From: Bog-473 sp963755495
Lineage (GTDB): Bacteria; Actinomycetota; Acidimicrobiia; Acidimicrobiales; RAAP-2
Direction of reading: 5' to 3'
DNA length: 64,000 nucleotides
NCBI GenBank assembly: GCA_963755495.1
Contig: CAVWJS010000006.1
Coordinates: 806,001 to 870,000, forward strand
Every line of letters starts with the position of its first letter. Position 1 is the stretch's first letter. Positions 36,253 to 46,984 of this stretch are shown here, piece after piece. The position numbers and the translations under genes are program-made. The notes beneath the pieces were generated by a model. The model saw only the letters and a program-made list of their open reading frames with translations, had not been told where the DNA came from and searched no databases.

Positions 36253-37383
36253 GTGAGCGCTCCTGAGGTGGCATCGCCCATTCTGCCAGCCTTCGGGCGG
36301 GCGTGCCTTACTGGTGTGATGCCCGGATTGCTGGGTCATCTCTACGCCGGAGAGCCCCTCCCGGCCTGGATGCCGGCCCCGGTGGAGGGGGCGGCGCAAA
36401 TCGTGCTCCTCGTCCTCGACGGTCTCGGTTGGCAGCAGCTCCAAGAGCGCGCAGCCGTGGCACCCACCATCACGTCGGGGGTGGGCCGTTCGATCACCTC
36501 GGTCGCCCCAAGCACGACGGCCTGTGCGTTGACGTCGTTGGTCACGGGGCGCCCCCCGGCAGATCATGGCGTGATCGGGTATCGGGTGGCGTATGACAAC
36601 GAGATCATGAATATCCTCCAATGGTCGATCGGGGGCGTGGACGCCCGCGTGCGGGTGCCGGCACGGGTCTTTCAGCCCTGCCCGCTGTTCCCGGGATCGA
36701 CCGAGACGGTTCCCGTGGTGACCCGCTACGACTACGCCACGACCGGTTTTTCGGCCGCCCACCTCGGTGAGGCCGCCATGTACGGCTGGCACACACCGGC
36801 CGGCGTTGTGACTGGAGTCCGGCATCTGGTCCGCGGGGGAGCGCGCTTCGTCTACGCCTACTACGACGGGGTCGACAAGGTGGCCCATGCCCGCGGGCTG
36901 GGCCAGTACTACGACGACGAGCTACGTGACGTCGACCGCCTGGTGGGAGACGTGCTCGATGTCCTGCCTCCGGGGGCGGTACTGGTGGTCACCGCCGATC
37001 ACGGGCAGGTTGCGGTCGGATCTTCCGTCGAGGTCCTGGGGGGTGACGTCATGGATGGCGTGACGCTCATGTCGGGCGAGGGACGTTTCCGATGGCTCCA
37101 TACGAGGGCCGGCGCCACGGAGGCCGTGGCCGATGCGGCGACGGACGCGTTCCGTGATGTCGCCTGGGTGCGCACGAGAGACGAGATGGTCGAAGAGGGA
37201 TGGCTGGGTGGAGTCCCTTCGACCGCCGTCTCGGCGCGCCTGGGCGACGTCGTGTTGGTCCCATTCACCCCGACGGCCTTCCTCGATCCCGCGGACACGG
37301 GAGAGCTCCGCCTCATGGCCCGCCACGGCTCCCTCACGGCAGAGGAGATGCTGATCCCCCTGCTCAGCTGGCCCTCCACGTGA
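36253..37383 (+). CDS. Type I phosphodiesterase/nucleotide pyrophosphatase (alkaline phosphatase fold)
   Basis: 376 residues. The metal and nucleophile motifs are AQIVLLVLDGLGWQQLQ and SVAPSTTACALTSLVTGRPP (nucleophilic Thr/Ser in S-T-T), with GVIGYRV, YYDGVDKVAHARGLGQYYDD and VVTADHGQVAV supplying further metal ligands. No signal peptide is visible, so it is probably cytoplasmic. The substrate, a phosphodiester or nucleotide, cannot be told from sequence. The frame is intact. Confidence 0.87.
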   Translation: MSAPEVASPILPAFGRACLTGVMPGLLGHLYAGEPLPAWMPAPVEGAAQIVLLVLDGLGWQQLQERAAVAPTITSGVGRSITSVAPSTTACALTSLVTGRPPADHGVIGYRVAYDNEIMNILQWSIGGVDARVRVPARVFQPCPLFPGSTETVPVVTRYDYATTGFSAAHLGEAAMYGWHTPAGVVTGVRHLVRGGARFVYAYYDGVDKVAHARGLGQYYDDELRDVDRLVGDVLDVLPPGAVLVVTADHGQVAVGSSVEVLGGDVMDGVTLMSGEGRFRWLHTRAGATEAVADAATDAFRDVAWVRTRDEMVEEGWLGGVPSTAVSARLGDVVLVPFTPTAFLDPADTGELRLMARHGSLTAEEMLIPLLSWPST

Positions 37384-37413
37384 GGCGGGGCGCGCCGGTG
37401 GCAATATCAAGGC

Positions 37414-37935
37414 ATGTCTAACGAGTCGACGCCCATAGCCCCCGACGAAGTGCTCGAAGGGCGGGTGAGCCCTGAAGGGGGCGGTGGAGCCGGTCCGGCC
37501 GGCGAGGGTGGTCCGCAAGGGGAGGTGCCGCCACGCGAGTCGGTCTCGGAGCCGGCCAAGGTCCTGCGCATCGGATCAATGGTCAAGACTCTCTTGGACG
37601 AGGTGCGCCAAGCTCCGCTCGACGAGAAGAGCCGGACCCGGCTGCGGGAGATCTACGAGCAGTCCATCCACGACCTCTCCGAGGGCCTCTCGCCCGATTT
37701 GGTGGCCGAGCTCGATCGAATGGCGCTGCCCTTCGATGACAAAGCCCCCAGCGAGGCCGAGCTGCGGATCGCCCAGGCTCAGCTGGTCGGTTGGCTGGAA
37801 GGCCTGTTCCACGGGATCCAGGCCACCCTGATGTCCCAACAGATGGCGGCGCGGAGCCAGCTCGAGGAGATTCGCAACCGGGGACTCCCGGGGGCGGGCG
37901 AGAGCTCGGGCCCCCGACCGGGTGCGTACCTCTGA
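37414..37935 (+). CDS. bpa: Bacterial proteasome activator Bpa (PafE)
   Basis: 173 residues. The conserved core is AKVLRIGSMVKTLLDEVRQA, PLDEKSRTRLREIYEQSIHD, LVAELDRMALPFDD and ELRIAQAQLVGWLEGLFHGI, matching mycobacterial Bpa. This forms a dodecameric helical ring that opens the 20S proteasome gate without ATP, using a C-terminal GQYL peptide. Here the last residues are PGAYL, so Gln is Ala. The N-terminus is disordered and Gly/Glu-rich. The gene implies that the organism has a 20S proteasome, though no prcAB or mpa lies in the window. Confidence 0.88.
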   Translation: MSNESTPIAPDEVLEGRVSPEGGGGAGPAGEGGPQGEVPPRESVSEPAKVLRIGSMVKTLLDEVRQAPLDEKSRTRLREIYEQSIHDLSEGLSPDLVAELDRMALPFDDKAPSEAELRIAQAQLVGWLEGLFHGIQATLMSQQMAARSQLEEIRNRGLPGAGESSGPRPGAYL

Positions 37936-37985
37936 GATGCTGTCGCCACCATTGCAATCTCTGACGAAACGGGGGAATGCCAGCG

Positions 37986-38731
37986 ATGCCTGACGAGTCG
38001 ACCGACCCCGGAGGCGAGGGGCCACCTTCGTATCCCGGGAGCACGCCGCCGCCATCCCCAGGGCCACCGCCAGGAGGGGCTCCAGGGCCGGCTCCAGGCA
38101 TGCCGCCCCCGGTGCCGGCTCCGGCTGTGCCGTCGTATCCGGCCCCCCCACCTCCGCCGCCCCCCGGGAGCTACCCGGTTGGCGGCTATGTGTCGCCGCA
38201 GCCTCAGTACGCGAGCTATGACGGGGCAGGTGGAACGGGCAACGCTCCCTACGCCCAGTGGGGCACCCGGGTGGGTGGGTACCTCATTGATGTGGTCATT
38301 TTCATCCCCGTGCTCGTCGTGCTCGGCTTCTTGTTCAAGCACTCCGGCGTGCTCGTGCTGCACCTCAACACAAGGAGGAACGGCGTAGAGACGCGGCGGA
38401 CCTTTTCGCTGCTGTCCGTCCTGGTCTTCGGCCTCCTCAACCTGGTCTATGTCACGGTCTTGTGCGGTGGGGCCCGAGGGCAGACGGTGGGGATGATGGC
38501 CGTCGGTATCCGGGTGGTGCGTGACGAGACCTTTGCCCAGGTGGGCTACGGCGCGAGCGTTCGGGCGGGCGGTCGTGCAAGCGGGTGTTTAGCTTTATCG
38601 GCACGGTCGTCATCTTCCTGGTTCTCCTCTGGCTCCTCGACATGCTGTTCCCCTTGTGGGACAAGAAGCGACAGACGTTGCACGACAAGATCGCCGAAAC
38701 GGTGGTGCTGCGGGTACGCAATGTGGCGTGA
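37986..38731 (+). CDS. RDD-family membrane protein
   Basis: About 248 residues. The first 95 are Pro/Gly/Tyr-rich and disordered, a common feature of actinobacterial RDD proteins. The RDD domain then has YAQWGTRVGGYLIDVVIFIP (Arg-Asp of the first motif), LLNLVYVTVLCGGARGQTVG and MMAVGIRVVRD. One frame break near 38575 leads to VFSFIGTVVIFLVLLWLLDM, LFPLWDKKRQTLHDKIAETV and a stop at 38729. Function unknown; possibly transport or membrane organisation. ATG 37986 follows GGGGGA. Confidence 0.8.
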
Positions 38732-38800
38732 GGCGGGGTAAGGTCCAGAGTTCACACACGAACAACACGGTTGTAAGTTTCACCGTTGAAAGGAGGGCCG

Positions 38801-41800
38801 GTGTCGGCGCGGTCGTTTACGCATCTGCACACCCACACCGAGTTCTCCATGCTCGACGGGGCGGCCCGGATCGGCGAGCTGGTGGCCGCGGCAGTGGCCG
38901 ACGGACAGCCCGGCGCTGGGGATCACCGACCACGGCAATATGTACGGGGTCTTGGACTTCTACAAGGCCTGCCGAGACCAGGGCATCACCCCGATCATCG
39001 GAACAGAGGCCTATATGGCTGCGGAGTCGCGTCACGAGCGCCCCGTCCGCCGGGGCAAGGTGGACGACACCGGGGGTGACGCCGAAGGCGGGCAGAAGCT
39101 CTATTACCACCTCACCCTGCTCTCCGAGACGATCGAGGGCTATCGCAACCTCTTGAAGCTGTCTTCGGCCGCCTACCTCGAGGGGTACTACTACAAGCCC
39201 CGGCTGGACTGGGAGTTGCTGGAGCGTCACCACAGCGGGCTCATCGCCACCACCGGTTGTCTGGGCGGGGTCGTCTTGCAGGCGCTCTTGGCCGGCAATG
39301 TCGAGGAGGCCGAGAGGCGGGCGGCTCGGCTGCAGGACATCTTCGGGCGCGAGAACCTCTTCGTCGAGTTGCAGGACCACGGGATTGCCGAGCAACAGCG
39401 GACGAACCCGCAGCTCATCGAGATCGCCCGCCGCCTCGGTGCGCCCCTGTTGGCCACCAACGACAGCCACTACACCCACCGGGAAGATGCGGTGGCCCAT
39501 GACGCGCTTCTGTGCGTACAGACCGGGGCACTGCTCTCGGACACCAACCGCTTCAAGTTCGAAGGGACGGAGCACTACCTGAAGTCGGCCCGCGAGATGC
39601 GCCACCTCTTCTCCGAGTTGCCCGAGGCGTGCGACAACACCCTGCTGATCGCCGAACGGGCCAACGTGCAGATCGAGCTGGGGAAGCCGAGCCTGCCCGA
39701 GTTCCCCGTCCCGCCCCAATTCGTCGGGGAGGCCTACGAGGACCGTGCCCTGGCCTACCTGCGGGATCTGACCATGGAAGGGGCCCGCCAGCGGTACGGC
39801 AGCACCGTGCCGGCGAACGTGGTCGAGCGCCTGGACTACGAGCTCGGCGTCATCGGCAATATGGGCTTCGCGGCCTACTTCCTCGTGGTGTGGGACCTCA
39901 TCAAGTTCGCCCGAGACTCGGGCATCCGGGTGGGCCCGGGCCGGGGCTCGGCCGCCGGATGTTGCGTGGCCTACTGCCTACGCATCGTTGACCTCGACCC
40001 CATCCGTTACGACCTCCTGTTCGAGCGCTTCCTCAACCCGGGGCGCAAGCAGATGCCCGACATCGACATGGACTTCGACGAGCGTTACCGCAGCGACGTG
40101 ATGCGCTACGCCGCCGAGAAGTACGGCAGCGACCGGGTGGCCCAGGTGGTCACGTTCTCGACCATCAAGGCCCGGGCCGCCGTACGCGATGCGGCGCGGG
40201 TGCTGGGTAAGCCCTACATCGTGGGCGACCGCATCGCCAAGGCGATGCCACCCCTGGTCATGGGGCGCGACACGCCGCTGCACGCCTGCCTGACCAAGAC
40301 CGAGGGACACGAGGAGGGTTACGCCGCCGCAGCCGATCTGCGGGGCATGCACGAGACGGACCCCGACGCCAAAGAGGTCATCGACGTGGCCCTCGGGTTG
40401 GAAGGGCTGCGGCGCCAGGACGGGATACATGCTGCGGCGGTGGTGATCTCGCGCGATCCCCTGACCGAGTACCTGCCCATTCAGCGCAAGCCTGATGCCG
40501 GGGGGCAAGCCGGAGGACGCCCCGATCGTCACGCAGTACGAAATGCACGGAGTGGAGGACCTCGGGCTGCTCAAGATGGACTTCCTCGGGCCTGCGCAAC
40601 CTCTCGGTCATCGAGCGGACATTGGACCTGGTGGAGGCGGCCGGGGGAGCCAGGCCGGACATCGACGGTGTCGACCTGGCCGATGAGCCGACGCTCGAGA
40701 TGTTGCGCCGGGGCGACTCGGTAGGCGTGTTCCAGTTGGAAGGCGCTCCCATGCGCGCGCTGATGCGCTCCCTGGCCCCGACGTCGTTCGACGACGTGGC
40801 CGCCCTGGTGGCTCTGTACCGTCCCGGCCCGATGGCGGCCAACATGCACAACGACTATGCCGATCGGAAGAACGGCCGCAAGCCGATCACCTACGAGCAT
40901 CCTGATCTCGAACCGATTCTGGCCGATACCCAGGGTCTGATGATCTATCAGGAGTCCGTCATGCGGGTGGCCCAGAAGTTCGCTGGCTACTCGCTGGAGG
41001 AAGCGGACAACCTGCGCAAGGCCTGCGGCAAAAAGATACCGCGCCTTGCTGGCGGCCGAGCGGGAGAAGTTCGTGGCCGGCTGCGTGACGCAGGGTTACG
41101 AGGAGAAGCTCGGCACCACGTTGTTCGACATCATCGAGCCGTTCGCCGACTACGCCTTCAACAAATCACACTCTTACGGCTACGGCCTGGTGGCCTACCA
41201 GACGGCGTGGCTCAAGGCCCACCATCCCACCGAGTACATGGCAGCTCTGCTGACCTCGGTCAAGGACAACAAGGACAAGACGGCCGTGTATCTCGCCGAA
41301 TGTCGCAACCGGGGGATCGCGGTCCTGCCGCCCGACGTCAATCGCTCGGTGGCTGAGTTCGCCCCCGACCTTTCGGGCAAGAGTGACGGCGGCGGCCATC
41401 CTCTTCGGCATGGCGGCGGTGCGCAACGTGGGCGAGAGCCTGGTCGAGCGCATCGTCACCGAACGCAATGCCAACGGGCCGTTCGCCGACATCTTCGATT
41501 TCTGCCAGCGTGTCGACCCTGTCGTGTTGAACAAGCGCACCATGGAGTCGCTGGTCAAAGGTGGTGCGTTCGACGCCTTGGGTCACCCGCGACAGGGCCT
41601 GTGCCTTGTCATGGAGGGCATCGTGGATCGCACGCTGGAACGGCGGCGCGAGCACGACCTCGGCATCACCTCGTTGTTCGCCGCATTCGAGACGGAGCAG
41701 GAAGTGGACCCGGGTTGGGGGACGGCCAAGGTCGCCATCCCTGACACCGAATTCGACAAGGCGCAGAGACTGGCCTTCGAGAAGGAGATGCTCGGGCTCT

Positions 41801-42378
41801 ACGTGAGCGACCATCCTCTAATGGGCTATGAGCAGGCCCTGGCCCGACACACCGACTGCAGCATCTCGGACATGCGGGAGGAGGATGTCGCGGGTGACCG
41901 CTCGCCCGTCCGTGCGGTCGGGGGCGTGGTCACCGACCTCCGCCGGACCTACACGAAGAAGGGCGACCTCATGGCCCGCTTCGTGTTGGAGGATCTCCAG
42001 GCCGCCATGGAGGTGTTCGTCTTCCCTAAGACCATGGCCGACTATGGCGAGCTGATCGAGAATGACGCCATTCTGATTGTGCGGGGTCGCCTCGACACCC
42101 GTGAGGACGAACCGAAGATCGTGTGCATGGAAGTAAGCCGGCCCCGCTTGGAGCGGGGGGCGGAGGACGTCCACGTCGCCCTGCCACTGGGCGTCTTGAC
42201 CGACAGTGTCCTCGTCGATCTCAAAGGCATTTTGAGCGGTCACCCCGGCCCGTCTTCGGTGCTCCTGCACGTGGGCGCCAAGGTCCTGCGCCTGGCACCG
42301 GAGTTCAATGTGGATTGCCGCAATGGTTTGGTGGGCGAATTGAAACGACTTCTGGGACCCGGCGCCGTCCTGTCATAA
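38801..42378 (+). CDS. dnaE: DNA polymerase III alpha subunit DnaE
   Basis: The main replicative polymerase. The PHP domain starts SFTHLHTHTEFSMLDGAARI; the palm has PDIDMDFDERYRSDVMRYAA with catalytic aspartates and GPGRGSAAGCCVAYCLRIVD; fingers FQLEGAPMRALMRSLAPTSF and ADYAFNKSHSYGYGLVAYQT; then a helix-hairpin-helix region and an OB fold (AVGGVVTDLRRTYTKKGDLM). GTG 38801 has AGGAGG upstream. Frame breaks near 38920, 40500, 40585, 41035 and 41375. Total length, about 1190 residues, is normal for DnaE1. Confidence 0.95.
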
Positions 42379-42468
42379 GGCGCATGACCTGGAGATTGAG
42401 CCGCTCTCGGCGATGAGGGTGGGAGTCTTCGCCCGGTCGGCGGTTGGGTAAGGCCCCGACGAAGCCAG

Positions 42469-42474
42469 TAGACT
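42469..42474 (+). promoter_or_regulatory. Candidate -10 element TAGACT, leaderless start
   Basis: TAGACT is followed by TACCCT and ATG 42481, with no Shine-Dalgarno. The spacing would put the transcript 5' end on the start codon. Confidence 0.45.
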
Positions 42475-42480
42475 TACCCT

Positions 42481-43152
42481 ATGCCGATCGTAGTGAGCAC
42501 CAAAGATTGCACTGCGCTCAGCGACGCTGAGCTCGTTGAAATGGCAGATCTCTGTGCGGAGCGGTCCCCGGGTTTCGACATCGGGTTCCTTTCCAAAGAG
42601 CGCGAGGCGTGGGTGTTGATCACCCTGGCGCGAGAAGGGAACAAGCTTCGGGGTTACTCCTTTTGCACGCTGGAGCGGATCGGCGGTACTCCGTCGCTGC
42701 TGGTAGGTCTGGCGCTTGTCGACCGGACGGCGCGTGCGGAGGCGACGCTCAAGGGGATCATGGCCGACCAGTACCGGCGTGCGCTCTTGGCGTTCCCCGA
42801 CGAGGACGTCCTGCTGGGGACCCGTCTGCTCTCGCCCGAAGGCTTCCGGGCCTTCTCGGGACTGCAGGATGTCGTTCCGTATCCCGAGCACAAGTGTTCG
42901 GGCGAGGAGCGGGCCTGGGCCAGGCGTTTGTCCAAGCGCTTCGGTTGTGAAAGCCGGCTGGATGATCGCACCTTCGTCCTAAAAGGCGACGGTTCGGTCG
43001 CGGGCGGGCTCGATTTCTTCGCGCCCAAGGTGAAGATTCCCGAAGGCGTCGACGGACACTTCGGTGACTTCGATGCCGCACGGGGTGACCGGCTCGTCAC
43101 TTTTGGTTGGGCTATGGCCGAGGACCTCGCCGGCGGCAAGCTCGGGCGCTGA
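42481..43152 (+). CDS. Unknown protein, possibly acetyltransferase-like
   Basis: 223 residues, soluble, mixed alpha/beta, intact frame with good codon character. Features such as FDIGFLSKEREAWVLITLAR, NKLRGYSFCTLERIGGTPSL and ALVDRTARAEATLKGIMADQ resemble the strand-turn layout of GNAT acetyltransferases, but the acetyl-CoA P-loop is not clear. I cannot assign a family. The stop codon sits in a 13-bp tandem duplication, and it converges with the next gene. Confidence 0.65.
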   Translation: MPIVVSTKDCTALSDAELVEMADLCAERSPGFDIGFLSKEREAWVLITLAREGNKLRGYSFCTLERIGGTPSLLVGLALVDRTARAEATLKGIMADQYRRALLAFPDEDVLLGTRLLSPEGFRAFSGLQDVVPYPEHKCSGEERAWARRLSKRFGCESRLDDRTFVLKGDGSVAGGLDFFAPKVKIPEGVDGHFGDFDAARGDRLVTFGWAMAEDLAGGKLGR

Positions 43153-43178
43153 GCCCGGCCGCTGAGTTCGGCCGCTAG
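43148..43178. repeat. 13-bp tandem duplication over two convergent stop codons
   Basis: GCTGAGCCCGGCC, GCTGAGTTCGGCC, then GCTAG. The plus-strand gene's TGA is in the first unit and the minus-strand gene's stop (CTA, 43175-43177) is in the third partial unit. Confidence 0.8.
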
Positions 43179-43990
43179 CCGCGGGGCAGCACGGCCGCGC
43201 ACACCTTGTAGCAGTGGCCTTCCCGGGGCGGACTGACCGTCACCAGCAGGTATTGCGGGTTGAATCCGAGCGCGGTGGCCAGGCTCTTGCCGCTGAGGCG
43301 CTCGCGACGGGCCGCATCGAGGGCGCGTGCGGCATGACGATCTTCCACCGGTAGCCAGACGTCGTCGCGATCCCACCCGAAGCGCACCCAAGTCGATCCG
43401 TCGGCCTGGCGCCGTATCAATTGCGGGCTGCGAGTGGGCTCGATGAGGGCCACCGAGGGCCGGAAACCGCGAAACTCCCAATAGGGGGCTGACGGCCCGG
43501 GAAATCCCAGCAGCGGCCCCTCCGGGGTGGCCACCATGCGCCGCAGCAGCTTGCGCAACTGGCGGCCTCGCAGCGTCCCGACGTGACGTGGCAGGTCGGC
43601 GGCTGTCGTTGCCTCGGGCTGAGCCAGGTCGTCACGCTCGGGGTCGGCGGCCAAGGTGACCTCGACCACGTCAAATGCCGTGATATCGGGTTCGTAGCTC
43701 TCGGGCCACGGCACCCGGACACGCATCACGGTGCGGGTGGCCAGGTCGACCACCGTCGTGTCCTCCAGGGTCGAGGACAGGACCAGAAGGTGCAAGGTCG
43801 AGCCCCCCTCTGTGGGGATCTTTTCTCGGCGGCGGGCCGAACGCCGAAGCAACCGGGCCGGGTCGGTGGGGACCTCGGGGGGGCGGCGGGTTCTGGGGGC
43901 CGCGGCGGTTTCCGGGGTCGGGGCGGACTCCGGTATTGCGTGGGTGTCGGGGCTTGAGCCGGTGCCCATGCCTACTGTGTCCTCGCTCAC
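43175..43990 (-). CDS. Unknown protein with Pro/Ala-rich N-terminus
   Basis: 271 residues. A disordered start with MGTGSSPDTHAIPESAPTPE precedes a folded region: STLHLLVLSSTLEDTTVVDL, ATRTVMRVRVPWP, LRGRQLRKLLRRMVATPEGP, GSTWVRFGWDRDDVWLPVED and a C-terminal NPQYLLVTVSPPREGHCYKV. I do not recognise a family. GTG 43990 overlaps the stop of the DUF255 gene (GTGA), so the two are probably cotranscribed. A longer ORF joins the two genes only because of a frame break. Confidence 0.65.
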   Translation of the reverse strand: MSEDTVGMGTGSSPDTHAIPESAPTPETAAAPRTRRPPEVPTDPARLLRRSARRREKIPTEGGSTLHLLVLSSTLEDTTVVDLATRTVMRVRVPWPESYEPDITAFDVVEVTLAADPERDDLAQPEATTAADLPRHVGTLRGRQLRKLLRRMVATPEGPLLGFPGPSAPYWEFRGFRPSVALIEPTRSPQLIRRQADGSTWVRFGWDRDDVWLPVEDRHAARALDAARRERLSGKSLATALGFNPQYLLVTVSPPREGHCYKVCAAVLPRG

Positions 43991-46055
43991 CGGGGCAGCA
44001 CCTCGAGCTGTTCTCCCAGGGTGGACGGGTCGTTGGCCGGTGCATTGCAGGCGAAACCGCGGCAGACGAAGGCCGCACCATCGGACCGGTTGGCGAAGAG
44101 CGGCGATTCGTCTGGCTGCACCCCAGGCCATGACGGCCCGGGGGAGCCACCGCCGGCGGACCTCTACGAGGAGATCCGGACGGTCGCCTGTAATGACGAT
44201 CTCCTGGCGCCCGGCGAGCATGGGTAGGGCGGCCACCAAATCGGCCAGGGCCCCGGGGTGCTGCGTGAGCAGCGCGGCAGCCTCCGTCACGGTGCGCGCG
44301 GCCGCGTCGAAGAGCGACTGGTCGTCGTCGAGGGCGTTAGCCCGCAAGAGCGCATGCACTGCGATCGAATTGGTGGCCGGGAGCGCGCCGTCGAGATACT
44401 CCTTGGGCCGCACGATCAGCTTCTCCGCATCGTCGCCGGTCGTGAAGAAGCCACCCGACTCGTCGTCCCAGAAGCGCTCGAGCAGCTCGTGCGCGACCCG
44501 GTGGGCCCGGGTACGCCACAACGGGTCTCCGGTGAGCTCGGACAGGCGGACACACGCCTCGATCGAGCCAGGCGTGGTCGGCGGCGACGGCGAGATGCCG
44601 GGCCCGGCCGCCCTGCCAACTTCGCATCAGCCGCCCGTTTTCGTACATGGCCGAAATGAGGAACTCGCCGATGTCGATCGGCTCGCTGGCTGTATTCGGC
44701 CGAACCGGTCACCATTGCTACCTCGGCCAACGTGGCGGCCGCCATGGCGTTCCACTCGGTGAGCACCTTCTCGTCTCGGGCCGGCTGCACCCGATCGGCC
44801 CGCACCGCGGCCAGCAGCTGGCGAGCCTCTTCGACTTCGGCCGGGCGCTGCCAGGGGCGCGCCCACCGGACGACAAAGGATGGACCGTCCTTCCCAGTTG
44901 CCCTCTGGCGTGATGCCGTACCACTCGGCCGTGGGCTGGACCAGGTGCGCGGGGAGCGTCGGTCTCGAGCTCGGCCAGGGTGAAAGTGGCATGGCTGCCC
45001 TCGACCCCACCCGCGTCGGCGTCGAAGGAGGAGAAGAGCGCACCCTCGGGCGTGGAGAGGTCACGCAGGACGAAGTCAAGCGTCTCGGTCACCACGGTCA
45101 GGTAGTTCTCGCGGCCGGTTTCCTGCCATGCGTGCAGGTACGCCCGGGCCAGAAGGGCCTGATCGGTCAGCATCTTCTCGAAGTGGGGTACCAGCCATCG
45201 GTCGTCGGTCGAATAGCGGCAGAAACCCCCGACGAGGTGGTCGTACATGCCGCCGGCGGCCATGCCGTCGAGTGTGGTCAGCGCCATCTGCCGCGAGCGC
45301 TCTGACCCGGTGCGCCGGTGGTGGCGTAGGCAAAGCTCGACCAGGGAGGGGCGGGGGAATTTCGGGGCGGGTCCGAATCCACCCCACTGCGGGTCGAATC
45401 CGCCCTGCAGGCTCGCCACGACCCTTTCGATGAGGGCGTCGGCGTCGATAGCCAGGGCAGGGACCGGAACCGGAACTGGACCAATGCCGGGCCCGGGGTG
45501 GAGGATGACCCGGACCCGGGGTCTGACCTGGCCTCCGACATCGATTCGGCCAGGCGGACTTCTCGTCGTACGGCATCGACCAGGGCGTCGGCTTGGGCCA
45601 GCACGCCGTCTCGTTCCTGCTCCCAGGCGCTGCCCGAGCGCCTCGACCACCCGTCGGAAGGCGGGCATGCCATGGCGATCTTCGGGTGGGAAGTACGTGC
45701 CGGCATAGAAAGGCCGCCCATCGGGCGTGCAGAACACGGACATCGGCCACCCGCCGGATCCCGTGAAGGCCTGGGTCGCTGCCATGTAGAGCGAGTCGAG
45801 GTCTGGCCGTTCTTCCCGGTCGACCTTGACCGAGATGAACCATCGCGAGAGGTCGGCCGCCGTGGCCTCGTCTTCGAAGCTCTCGTGGGCCATCACATGA
45901 CACCAGTGGCACGAGGCGTAGCCGATGGAGAGAAAGATGGGCTTGTCCTCGTCCTTTGCTCGCTGCAGTGCGTCGTCACCCCAGGGAAACCACTCCACCG
46001 GATTGTCCGCATGCTGGCGGAGGTAGGGGCTCGTCTCGTCCGCCAGATGGTTCAC
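43987..46055 (-). CDS. DUF255 thioredoxin-domain protein (YyaL/SPATA20 family)
   Basis: About 690 residues. VNHLADETSPYLRQHADNPV and EWFPWGDDALQRAKDEDKPI lead to the thioredoxin-like motif SIGYASCHWCHVMAHESFED, then GSGGWPMSVFCTPDGRPFYA and GTYFPPED. The rest is an (alpha/alpha)6 barrel like N-acylglucosamine epimerases (DPQWGGFGPAPKFPRPSLVE, GGMYDHLVGGFCRYSTDDRW, VPHFEKMLTDQALLARAYLH). The C-terminus after correction is AAFVCRGFACNAPANDPSTL. Frame breaks near 45640, 45450, 44965, 44880, 44570 and 44120. The physiological role of the family is unclear. GTG 46055 is the family start. Confidence 0.88.
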
Positions 46056-46128
46056 GAGACTCGATGCTACGGCGCAGCGAGGGCGGTCCCTGCTCGAAAT
46101 GGGGTCGAGTGCGTGGAATGCTCCTGCG

Positions 46129-46908
46129 ATGGATCCTGTGCGCACGCTCGAAGGCAAGACCGCCGTTATCACCGGAGCCAGCCGTGGGATCGGCCTGGCC
46201 ATGGCCGGTCGCTTCCTTGAGGCGGGGGCCAACGTCATGCTCTCCTCCCGGACGGCTGGCGACCTGGCGGCAGGCCATGGACGGCCTGGTGGCCGGGGGG
46301 GCTGACCCCTCCAAGGTGGCCTGGAAATCGGCCCACGTCGGTGATGCGGCGCAGGCGCAGGCGTGCATCGACGAGACGGTCGCTCGCTTCGGCGGGCTGG
46401 ATATTTTGGTTAACAACGCTGCGACCAACCCCTATTTCGGGCCCATGATCGACATCGACGTGCCTCGGGCACAGAAGACGTTCGAGGTCAACCAACTGGC
46501 GGTTCTGCGTGTGGACCTCCTATGGCGGTGAAAGCCGGCCTGGCCGGGTCGGTGATCAACGTGGCCTCAATCGGCGGTCTGGAGGCGGAGCCGGGCATCG
46601 GCTGGTACAACGTGACAAAGGCCGCCGTGTTGCACATCACGAAGCAGCTGGCCTACGAACTGGCGCCCGACATCCGGGTGAATGCCCTGGCTCCGGGCCT
46701 GATCAAGACCGATTTCGCCCGGGCGTTGTGGGAGGGGCCGGGAGAGGAACAGGCGAAAGCCCACATCCCCCTGCGACGCCTCGGCCTGCCCGACGATGTT
46801 GCGACGGCGGCACTCTTTCTTGCCTCTGATGCAGCCTCGTGGGTCACCGGGCAGACGCTGGTGGTGGATGGGGGCACCACGGTGCACCCTTCTGGCGGCG
46901 TCAGCTGA
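46129..46908 (+). CDS. Short-chain dehydrogenase/reductase
   Basis: About 259 residues of the classical SDR fold: TAVITGASRGIGLAMAGRFL (TGxxxGxG cofactor loop), LDILVNNAATNPYFGPMIDI (NNA), SVINVASIGGLEAEPGIGWY with the Y-N-V-T-K catalytic pair, PDIRVNALAPGLIKTDFARA and SWVTGQTLVVDGGTTVHPSG. Frame breaks near 46270 and 46515. NAD(P)-dependent; the substrate is not evident, but FabG- or 3-hydroxyacyl-CoA-like activity would fit. ATG 46129 suits the family N-terminus. Confidence 0.9.
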
Positions 46909-46936
46909 AGAACCGCTCCGGCGAACAACCCGCCGC

Positions 46937-46942
46937 TACGGT
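46937..46942 (+). promoter_or_regulatory. Candidate -10 element TACGGT before the 11-codon ORF
   Basis: TACGGT is followed by six bases (GAGGGG) and ATG 46949. GAGGGG could also act as a weak ribosome site. Confidence 0.35.
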
Positions 46943-46948
46943 GAGGGG

Positions 46949-46984
46949 ATGCCACAGATTCCTTCGAATCCGCCCTCACCGTGA
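46949..46984 (+). CDS. Leader ORF of 11 codons, MPQIPSNPPSP
   Basis: ATG 46949 to TGA 46982 encodes MPQIPSNPPSP. The stop overlaps the GTG of the next gene by 4 bp, so ribosomes leaving it could restart there. Its four prolines in eleven residues could slow translation. Whether it is translated is untested. Confidence 0.35.
   Translation: MPQIPSNPPSP

Noticed and set aside
43175..44521. One ORF joining the DUF255 C-terminus to the downstream unknown protein
   Set aside because: In the alternative frame the DUF255 protein has its conserved Cys-containing end and a TGA that overlaps GTG 43990; they are two genes.
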